Of a DNA stretch of 64,000 bases, positions 57,871 through 64,000 are shown piece after piece. Position 1 is the stretch's first letter. The number at the start of each line of letters is the position of its first letter. Under the pieces are notes generated by a model. That model did no database searches, was not told where the DNA came from, and worked only from the letters and a program-made list of their open reading frames with translations. The DNA comes from Actinomycetota bacterium (GTDB lineage: Bacteria; Actinomycetota; Acidimicrobiia; Acidimicrobiales; Ilumatobacteraceae). The stretch lies in the NCBI GenBank assembly GCA_016213625.1, contig JACQZZ010000075.1:96751-160750 (forward strand). Direction: 5' to 3'. The position numbers and the translations under genes were made by a program.

Positions 57871-59382
57871 GTGAGCGAACGCGAAGGGCTGCGACAGCTG
57901 CGGCGACGGATCCTGCCCTTCGCCGACCGCCATGCGGCGATGCTGCTGTTCCTGCCCATCGTGTGGTGGATGGCCATCCAGACCCATCGCCTCGGCCACT
58001 CGTGGGGCGACGACTTCGCGCTCTATCTGCGCCAGGCGCGCAGCCTGCTCGACGGCAACGTCGGCCAGGTGATCGCCGACAACCACTTCAATGTCGACAA
58101 CGCCGCCAAGCCCGGCTTCAGCCCCTACGTGTACCCCTGGGGCTGGCCGATGTTGCTGGCCCCGTTCGTGCGCCTGTTCGGCATCGACTACGCCCGTCTG
58201 AAGCTGGTGGAGGTGGCCGCCCTGTGCGGTTTCCTCTGGGTGTTCCACGAGGTCATCCGAGCCCGTATGCCCCGATGGGTGGCGTTCGGCGTGGTGGTCA
58301 GCCTGGGCACCACACTCGCCTACCTCGTGCACACCGACCACCTCATCAGCGAGTTGCCGTACATGCTGGTGGTGGCCATCACCTTCTGGTGGCTCGATCG
58401 CTGTCGACACCTCCGCCGCCTCGATCAGGCGAGCCAGCGCCGACTCGTCGTGCTCGGCCTGCTCGCCGTCGCCGTGTTCAACGTCCGCCGCGAGGGGCTC
58501 GCCATCGTGGCCGCCATTGCCGCGGTACAACTGCTCGACCTGCGCGGCCACTGGCGCACCGCCGACCGCCGACGCGTGGCCACGCCCTACGTCACCTTCG
58601 TGCTGGGCGTCATCGGATTCCAGTTGCTGGTGCCGAGTTCGCTGGTGCCGTCGTACGACGAGGCCGGCCTGCACCAGACGTGGAAGAAGCTGCAGGGCCC
58701 GTTCCGGGAGGCCTTCGGCGACCAGCTGGGCCTGCCCGGTCTCCACGGCGTCGCCCTGTTGGTCATCTTCCTGCTGGTGGTGGCTGGTGTGATCGTGCGG
58801 CTGTGGCGGGCACCGAAGCAGGACCTGCCGCTGTTCGTGTTCGCCGTCGGGTCGATGACCATTGCCGGCATGATCCCCGCGCTGTCCGACCGCTATCTGC
58901 TCGCGGTCACCCCGTTCGCCCTCTACTTCGCCGTGCAGGCGCTGGCGGCCATCCCCCTGCCGCGCCACGCGGGTCGATGGGTCGCGGTGGCCGCGCTCGC
59001 GGTGCTCACGGCGCTCCACCTCCCCGACGTGACCGACGCGATCGACGCAGCATCGAGCTCACGCGACAAGGGCCAGATCATCGATGGTCCGGAAGCGCCG
59101 TACGTGCAGCCCGCCTGGGAGGCCATCCGTACGCTCACCCACCAGGACGACGTGGTCGCCTTCCAGAAGGTGCGCGCGCTCACCTTCTACACGGACCGCC
59201 GCGGCGTGCAGTCCAGCGACCTCGCCATCGTGCAGCAGCGTGCCGACTTCTTCATGATGCGGCGCGACAGCACCTTCAGCCAGCCGCTGGTGTCCACCCG
59301 CGAGGGCGAATCGATGGGCTGGACCGTGGCGTGGCAGGACGACAACTGGGTGTTGTGGCGCATCGTGCCGCCTTCGCCCTGA
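57871..59382 (+). CDS. GT-C-type membrane glycosyltransferase
   Basis: 503 residues with about ten membrane helices. The first outer loop has GDDFALYLRQARSLLDGN, with the acidic pair expected for polyprenyl-phosphate sugar-dependent GT-C enzymes (ArnT/GT39/GT83-like). The C-terminal outer domain (about 400-503) is soluble. The acceptor may be lipid or protein in the envelope. GTG start with a CATAAT box 7 nt before. Confidence 0.78.
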   Translation: MSEREGLRQLRRRILPFADRHAAMLLFLPIVWWMAIQTHRLGHSWGDDFALYLRQARSLLDGNVGQVIADNHFNVDNAAKPGFSPYVYPWGWPMLLAPFVRLFGIDYARLKLVEVAALCGFLWVFHEVIRARMPRWVAFGVVVSLGTTLAYLVHTDHLISELPYMLVVAITFWWLDRCRHLRRLDQASQRRLVVLGLLAVAVFNVRREGLAIVAAIAAVQLLDLRGHWRTADRRRVATPYVTFVLGVIGFQLLVPSSLVPSYDEAGLHQTWKKLQGPFREAFGDQLGLPGLHGVALLVIFLLVVAGVIVRLWRAPKQDLPLFVFAVGSMTIAGMIPALSDRYLLAVTPFALYFAVQALAAIPLPRHAGRWVAVAALAVLTALHLPDVTDAIDAASSSRDKGQIIDGPEAPYVQPAWEAIRTLTHQDDVVAFQKVRALTFYTDRRGVQSSDLAIVQQRADFFMMRRDSTFSQPLVSTREGESMGWTVAWQDDNWVLWRIVPPSP

Positions 59383-59390
59383 CGGCCTGC

Positions 59391-59396
59391 GACAAT
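59391..59396 (+). promoter_or_regulatory. GACAAT -10-like box for tesB
   Basis: Ends 9 nt before ATG 59406; the same hexamer precedes the DUF427 relic. It begins 8 nt after the GT-C stop codon. Confidence 0.3.
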
Positions 59397-59405
59397 GCAG
59401 GGCAC

Positions 59406-60257
59406 ATGACTGCACTCGACGATCTCGTGAACCTGCTCGACCTGGAAGCGATCGAGGTGAACCTCTTCCGTGGCGTCTCTCCCGACGAGAACCGCCAGCG
59501 CGTGTTCGGCGGCCAGGTGGCCGGGCAGGCACTCGTGGCGGCCACCCGCACCGTCGACTCCGACCGCTTCGTCCACTCGCTGCACGCGTATTTCCTGCGT
59601 CCGGGCGACCCCACCGTGCCCATCCTCTACGAGGTCGACCGCATTCGCGACGGCAAGAGCTTCACCACCCGCCGTGTGGTGGCCATCCAACACGGCAAGG
59701 CGATCTTCAACCTGCAGGCCAGCTTCCACGTGACCGAGCCCGGCCTCGACCACCAACCGCCGATGCCCCAGAACGTGCCCGATCCCGAATCGCTGCCCGA
59801 CTTCAAGACCCGCATGGCCCCCTACAAGGACCGCATGGGCGAGTGGTACGACCGCCCGCGCCCCATCGATCTGCGCCATGTGTCGGGCGACCCGTTCAGC
59901 CGCCAGGGCAACCCGGCCTTCGGGCAGCAGGTCTGGATGCGCGCCGACGGCGAGCTGCCCAACGACCCCACCTTGCACGCCTGCATCGTCACCTATGCCA
60001 GCGACATGACCCTGCTCGACACGACGGTGCTGCCGTTCGGGCTGTCGTGGGAGACGGCCGGCATGCAGATGGCAAGCCTCGACCATGCGATGTGGTTCCA
60101 CCGCCCGTTCCGCGCCGACGACTGGTTGCTGTACGACCAGCACCCCATCAGCACCGGCGGCGCCCGCGGCCTGGCCGGTGGTGCCATCTACACCGCCGAC
60201 GGCCACCTCGCGATCAGCGTGGTGCAGGAAGGACTCGTGCGGGTGGCCCAATCGTGA
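59406..60257 (+). CDS. tesB: acyl-CoA thioesterase II
   Basis: 283 residues forming a double hotdog fold. GVSPDENRQRVFGGQVAGQALVAA and VHSLHAYFLRPGDPTVPI are TesB signatures, and the conserved Asp lies in MTLLDTTVLPFG. Hydrolyses medium- to long-chain acyl-CoA. The downstream sugar dehydrogenase gene overlaps by GTGA, but no metabolic link is obvious. Confidence 0.93.
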   Translation: MTALDDLVNLLDLEAIEVNLFRGVSPDENRQRVFGGQVAGQALVAATRTVDSDRFVHSLHAYFLRPGDPTVPILYEVDRIRDGKSFTTRRVVAIQHGKAIFNLQASFHVTEPGLDHQPPMPQNVPDPESLPDFKTRMAPYKDRMGEWYDRPRPIDLRHVSGDPFSRQGNPAFGQQVWMRADGELPNDPTLHACIVTYASDMTLLDTTVLPFGLSWETAGMQMASLDHAMWFHRPFRADDWLLYDQHPISTGGARGLAGGAIYTADGHLAISVVQEGLVRVAQS

Positions 60258-61504
60258 GGCGGGCGCTCGCACTGGCGGCCGTCGCCGCCATCACCCTCGC
60301 CGCGTGCAGCAGCGACACCGACTCGTCGCCCACGGTGGCGCCGCCGCCCGACGTCACCTTCGCGCCGGCGACGACGGCATCCACGAGTTCCACCAGTACC
60401 ACCGTGAGGTACCAGCCGACACCGCTGCCCACCACGACGACCATCCCCCTCGCCACCGGGGCGGTCGGCTTCACCACGTTCGTCGAAGGTCTCACCAAGC
60501 CCGTCGACATCGCGTTCCGGCCCGACGACCTCACCTTCTTCGTGGCGCAGCAGGATGGCCTCGTCGTCCCAGTGCGCGACGGCACCGGCGTCGCCGGCGA
60601 GCCGGTGCTCGACGTGCGCGGCGACGTGTCCAACGGCGGCGAGCAGGGCCTCCTCGGCTTGGCGTTCCACCCGTCGAAGCCGCTCGCCTACATCGACTAC
60701 ACCGACACCGCCGGCGACACACAGATCGTCGAGTACTCGGTGGCGGAGGACGGCACGTTCGACCCGGCCTCGGCCCGCACCGTGATCTCCGTCGATCAGC
60801 CCTATGCGAACCACAACGGCGGCGAGATCACCTTCGGCACCGACGGCTACCTGTACATCGGCCTCGGCGACGGTGGCTCCGCCAACGACCCTGAGCGTCG
60901 AGCGCTCAACGTGAGTCAACTGCTCGGAAAGATCCTGCGCATCGATCCCACGGTCTCCGCGGACGGCCAGCCGTACACCGTGCCCGCCGACAACCCCTTC
61001 GTGGGTGTCGACGGTGCCCGCCCGGAGATCTGGTCGGTCGGTCTGCGCAACCCCTGGCGGTTCGACTTCGACCCGGCCACCGGCGATCTGTGGATGGCCG
61101 ATGTGGGTCAGAACGCCTGGGAGGAGGTCAACGTCTCGCCCGCCTCGGCCGGCGCCGGCCGTGGAGTGAACTTCGGCTGGAGCGCGTTCGAGGGAACGCA
61201 CCGGTTCAACGACGATCAGTCGGCCGAGGGCGTCACCCCGCCGGTGTACGAGTACCCGCACGGTGACGACGGATGCTCGGTGAGCGGCGGCGCGGTGTAC
61301 CGAGGTTCGGCCATCCCCTCGCTCGTGGGTTGGTACGTGTTCAGCGACTACTGCAGCGGCAAGGTGTGGGCCCTCCAGCCTGACGGCACGTTCGTCACGC
61401 TCGGCGCACTCGGCCAGGTGAGCGCCGTCGCCGACGGTCCTGACGGTGCGCTGTACGTCCTCGCCCATGGCGAGGGCACTCTTTACCGCCTCGACCCCGC
61501 CTGA
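60254..61504 (+). CDS. PQQ-dependent sugar dehydrogenase-like lipoprotein
   Basis: 416 residues. The signal peptide ends at TLAACSS (lipobox; Cys about 17), followed by a Thr-rich linker (STSSTSTTVR). The beta-propeller of the soluble glucose/sorbosone dehydrogenase family is complete: NGGEQGLLGLAFHP, NHNGGEITFGTDGYLYIGLGDGG with the catalytic-type His, and GLRNPWRFDFDPATGDLWMADVG. The protein would sit on the outer face of the membrane. PQQ synthesis genes are not in the window; some relatives may not use PQQ. The stop is directly adjacent to the convergent RNB gene. Confidence 0.88.
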   Translation: MRRALALAAVAAITLAACSSDTDSSPTVAPPPDVTFAPATTASTSSTSTTVRYQPTPLPTTTTIPLATGAVGFTTFVEGLTKPVDIAFRPDDLTFFVAQQDGLVVPVRDGTGVAGEPVLDVRGDVSNGGEQGLLGLAFHPSKPLAYIDYTDTAGDTQIVEYSVAEDGTFDPASARTVISVDQPYANHNGGEITFGTDGYLYIGLGDGGSANDPERRALNVSQLLGKILRIDPTVSADGQPYTVPADNPFVGVDGARPEIWSVGLRNPWRFDFDPATGDLWMADVGQNAWEEVNVSPASAGAGRGVNFGWSAFEGTHRFNDDQSAEGVTPPVYEYPHGDDGCSVSGGAVYRGSAIPSLVGWYVFSDYCSGKVWALQPDGTFVTLGALGQVSAVADGPDGALYVLAHGEGTLYRLDPA

Positions 61505-62887
61505 TCAGGCGACGCGTTCGAAGGTCACCGTGCGCGCCTGCGTGTCGGCCGACAGCAGCTTCACTCGGCACTCGTCGCCGGGATGCAGGTTCTTGGCCTT
61601 CACCTTGGCCACCACGGCGAGCTCGGTGAGTTGGATGCGGCTGACCTCGTCGTCGTCCTCCACCACCACGGCCTGGAAGGTCTGGCCCTCTCGACCGTGC
61701 AGCATGACGGCCTCCGCGAGATCGATGACCGCACGCTCCACGCGACTCGACTGCATCGACGCGCGAGCCATGGCTTCGGGCAGCCGGGGCAACGCTGTGG
61801 CCACGTGCTCGGGGACCGCGGCGCCGTTGGCGACGGCCAGCGTGGCCTGCACCACGTAGCGATCGGCCAGGCGCCGCAGCGGTGCCGTGGCGTGGGCGTA
61901 GGTGGCGGCGATGGCCGCATGCCACGGCACCTCGCCGTCGCGGTGCGTCACGTACTCGGCGCCACCACCGGCGCGGCGCACGGCGAGCATGAACGCCGCG
62001 TGCTTGGCATCGTTCGCGTCGAGCGTGCGCGAGAAGTCCTCCAGCGACTGGTGCTTGGGCCACTGCAGGGCGAACGCATGCGCCGTGTGTCGGAGGCGAC
62101 GGATCGCTCGCTCGTCGGGCTCGGGCATCACGCGGAACAGCCCGGTACCGGCGCGATGCAGCGCGTCGCCCACGGCGATGTTGGTGGCCAGCGACAGCGC
62201 CGCGTTCTGCGCTTCGCTGCGCAACCGCGGACGGAATGCCAGCCGGTACCCGTGGTCGTTTTGTTCCACCACCTGCTCGGGCGGGTCGACCACCGCCGCG
62301 CCGCGGGCGACCTCCGCGAGTTCCACGCGGCGAGCGAACTCGGCGAAGTCGTCGGGTAGCTGGTCGGCTGCGACGGTGTCGTACGCCAGCTTGGCCCGCG
62401 AGCGGATGATCGCTCGCTCGGCACCATCGAGTGTGGCGATGCCGTCGGCCGTGAGCCGCACGTGGAACACCACCGCCGGCCGTGGCCCGTCGGGCAGCAG
62501 GCTGGCCGCACCTTCGCCGAGCGCGGCCGGGTAGAGCGATGCGCGCCCGTCGGGGAGGTACAGCGTGGTGCCGCGCGACCATGCTTCCGTGTCGAGTGGG
62601 TCGCCGTCGCGCACGAACCACGCGACGTCGGCGATCGCGTAGTGCAGCAACAGATCCGCGCCCGAACGCGACATCGCGAATGCCTGGTCGAGGTCGGTGC
62701 TCGACGCCGGGTCGAGCGTGACGAAGTGCCAGTCGGTGCGGTCGACATGCTCGGTCGGCGCACGGTGCGCCGCGACGTCGGCCGCGGCGAGCACGTCCGG
62801 GGGAAACGCCTCCGGGACCTCGTACTGGTGACGGATCTGGGCGAGGCCGGTGTCGAGCGCGTGCGTGGTGTCGCGCAGCGACTTCAC
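61505..62887 (-). CDS. RNB-domain exoribonuclease (short RNase II/R relative)
   Basis: 460 residues. The catalytic core DWHFVTLDPASSTDLDQAFAM carries the Asp cluster that binds magnesium; HATAPLRRLADRYV is the conserved RNB C-terminal region. There is no long N-terminal cold-shock region, and a short S1-like end (GDECRVKLLSADTQ) remains. This compact type is common in Actinobacteria, where it may replace RNase II. The GTG start overlaps the MreB stop by GTGA. Confidence 0.87.
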   Translation of the reverse strand: MKSLRDTTHALDTGLAQIRHQYEVPEAFPPDVLAAADVAAHRAPTEHVDRTDWHFVTLDPASSTDLDQAFAMSRSGADLLLHYAIADVAWFVRDGDPLDTEAWSRGTTLYLPDGRASLYPAALGEGAASLLPDGPRPAVVFHVRLTADGIATLDGAERAIIRSRAKLAYDTVAADQLPDDFAEFARRVELAEVARGAAVVDPPEQVVEQNDHGYRLAFRPRLRSEAQNAALSLATNIAVGDALHRAGTGLFRVMPEPDERAIRRLRHTAHAFALQWPKHQSLEDFSRTLDANDAKHAAFMLAVRRAGGGAEYVTHRDGEVPWHAAIAATYAHATAPLRRLADRYVVQATLAVANGAAVPEHVATALPRLPEAMARASMQSSRVERAVIDLAEAVMLHGREGQTFQAVVVEDDDEVSRIQLTELAVVAKVKAKNLHPGDECRVKLLSADTQARTVTFERVA

Positions 62888-63891
62888 GAGCGGCGGGCAC
62901 CCATGAACATCGTCTTCAACGCGTCGTAGTGCTCGATGCAGTGGCCGGCACCCATGACCACTGCCTCCAGCGGCATGTTGCTCATCTTCACCGGCACCTG
63001 GGTTTCGCGTTCGATGCGCGGGGCGAGGCCACGCAGCAGACCGCCGCCACCGACGAGGTACATGCCGCGGACGAGGAAGTCCTGCGCCAACTCGGGCGGC
63101 GCCTTCGCCAGGCAGCGCACCACCGAGGCGATGATGCTGGACACGACGTCTTCGATGGCGAAGCGAATCTCTTCGGGCGTGAGCACCACGGTCTTCGGCA
63201 GACCGGTCATCAGGTCGCGACCGCGCACCTCTGCCTGGCTCTCGTCGTCGGTGGGTGCGGCCGAACCGATGGCCATCTTCACTTCTTCTGCGGTGCGCTC
63301 GCCGATGGCGATGCCGTGCTCGCGCCGCACGTAGGCCTGGATGGCGGCGTCGATGTCGAAGCTGCCGACGCGCACGGCCTCGAGCGCCACCACGCCACCG
63401 AGGCTGATGACCGCGGTCTCGCTGGTGCCGCCGCCGATGTCGATGACCATGTTGCCGACTGGCTCGTCGATGGGCAGGTCGGCGCCGATGGCCGCGGCCA
63501 TGGGCTGCTCGATGAGTTGCGCATCGGCCGCACCGGCACGCCGGGCTGCGTCGGTGACCGCGCGACGTTCGACCTCGGTGATGGCCGACGGCACGCAGAT
63601 GACCACCTTCGGCCGCGTGAAGCGGCTGACACCCACGCGCTGCAGCAGGAGGCGGATCATGCGCTCGGTGATCTCGAAGTCGGTGATGGCACCGCCGCGC
63701 AGCGGGCGAACGGCGACGATGTAGCCGGGCGTACGGCCGATCATCTGCCACGCCTCGCGCCCAGTGGCGAGCACTTCCCCGGTCTGACGGTTGAGGGCGA
63801 TGACGGACGGCTCGTTGAGCACGATGCCGCGGCCCTTCATGTAGACGAGCGTGTTGGCCGTACCGAGGTCGATCGCGAGGTCACGTGCCAT
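62884..63891 (-). CDS. mreB: MreB/Mbl-type actin homologue
   Basis: 335 residues. ATP-binding motifs of the actin family: phosphate 1 LAIDLGTANTLVYMKGRG, phosphate 2 NMVIDIGGGTSETAVISLGG, and adenosine loop VRGMYLVGGGGLLRGLA. MreB organises wall synthesis in rods. Here the neighbours downstream (RNB) and upstream are not mreC/mreD, so a role in a non-standard elongation or sporulation-like process is possible. It begins 3 nt after the stop of the partly visible upstream gene. Confidence 0.93.
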   Translation of the reverse strand: MARDLAIDLGTANTLVYMKGRGIVLNEPSVIALNRQTGEVLATGREAWQMIGRTPGYIVAVRPLRGGAITDFEITERMIRLLLQRVGVSRFTRPKVVICVPSAITEVERRAVTDAARRAGAADAQLIEQPMAAAIGADLPIDEPVGNMVIDIGGGTSETAVISLGGVVALEAVRVGSFDIDAAIQAYVRREHGIAIGERTAEEVKMAIGSAAPTDDESQAEVRGRDLMTGLPKTVVLTPEEIRFAIEDVVSSIIASVVRCLAKAPPELAQDFLVRGMYLVGGGGLLRGLAPRIERETQVPVKMSNMPLEAVVMGAGHCIEHYDALKTMFMGARRS

Positions 63892-63894
63892 GGC

Positions 63895-64000
63895 TCAGCG
63901 TCCCGGCCCTTCTGTGTCGTCGGCTTCGGGCGGCCGAACGCGGTCCATCACTTCGCGACGGGCCTCGGGTGAGAGCGCGTCGATGTGGCGACGGAAGCTC
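63895..64000 (-). CDS. C-terminal end of an unidentified gene
   Basis: Only the last 34 codons are in the window, reading SFRRHIDALSPEARREVMDR and then VRPPEADDTEGPGR before the stop. The end is charged and probably helical then disordered. No family can be assigned. It lies 3 nt upstream of mreB on the same strand and is likely in its operon. Confidence 0.55.
   Translation of the reverse strand, partial: SFRRHIDALSPEARREVMDRVRPPEADDTEGPGR

Overview
The window is GC-rich throughout and densely coded on both strands. Genes are packed head-to-tail with many 4-nt ATGA/GTGA overlaps, and GTG starts are common. I see no tRNA, rRNA, CRISPR array or insertion sequence. Several features point to an actinobacterium, most likely Acidimicrobiia (Ilumatobacter-like): hemE-hemH-hemY order, a HelR-type RNA polymerase recycling factor, two sortases, a DUF427 relative, a DtxR regulator and many Thr/Ser-rich lipoproteins. 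The class-level assignment is inference; no marker rRNA is present.

Layout. 1-5.5 kb: start of serA, an SCP2-domain protein, an MFS exporter, an MFE-2-like short-chain dehydrogenase and a PASTA kinase with degraded catalytic motifs. 5.5-10.4 kb: small membrane proteins, a luciferase-like oxidoreductase, a sulfite-oxidase-fold molybdoenzyme, a SixA-like phosphatase and a threonine dehydratase-like enzyme. 10.4-16.9 kb: a complete cytochrome c maturation (System I) operon ccmABCDEFGH plus ccmI, including a 51-residue ccmD. 17-20.4 kb: a DUF427 protein with an internal deletion, a sortase, a TetR regulator and a phosphotransferase. 20.4-26.5 kb: a giant Lhr helicase and a Tat-exported multicopper oxidase. 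26.5-26.9 kb: a regulatory and relic region with palindromes, an apparent aminoglycoside-acetyltransferase stub and tandem hairpins. 26.9-29.2 kb: a YjjI-type glycyl radical enzyme and its YjjW-type radical-SAM activase. 29.2-35.4 kb: an SF2 helicase, a DtxR regulator with a lipoprotein, an HD-GYP protein and HelR.

35.4-36.3 kb: a two-gene XRE/nucleotidyltransferase module that looks like a toxin-antitoxin system. 37.1-40.5 kb: hemE-hemH-hemY. 40.5-43.8 kb: a sortase that is itself a predicted lipoprotein, facing a large repeat-built surface protein with a sorting-like C-terminus. 44.2-49.4 kb: lnt with a Ser in place of the catalytic Cys, a 2-hydroxyacid dehydrogenase/aminotransferase pair, a symmetric 19-bp-period repeat array, dtd and an aldose epimerase. 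49.5-52.6 kb: a glycosyltransferase/methyltransferase/toroid-fold operon. 53.8-56.5 kb: an ALDH7 aldehyde dehydrogenase and a lysine/saccharopine dehydrogenase-like gene, ended by a perfect 36-bp palindrome. 57-64 kb: methyltransferase, nitroreductase, GT-C membrane protein, tesB, PQQ sugar dehydrogenase, RNB exonuclease and mreB.

Connections. Haem made by the hem cluster would feed the ccm apparatus. Sortase, surface protein and Lnt form an envelope group. Two promoters share the operator geometry TTAC-N6-GTAA, one of them at the tetR gene itself. Many genes carry a TANNNT-like box 6-9 nt before the start codon, with no Shine-Dalgarno sequence, suggesting widespread leaderless transcription. 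The strongest candidates for new biology are the glycyl-radical pair beside the tandem hairpins, the XRE/nucleotidyltransferase module, the lipoprotein sortase with its partner, and the symmetric repeat array at 48.0-48.2 kb.
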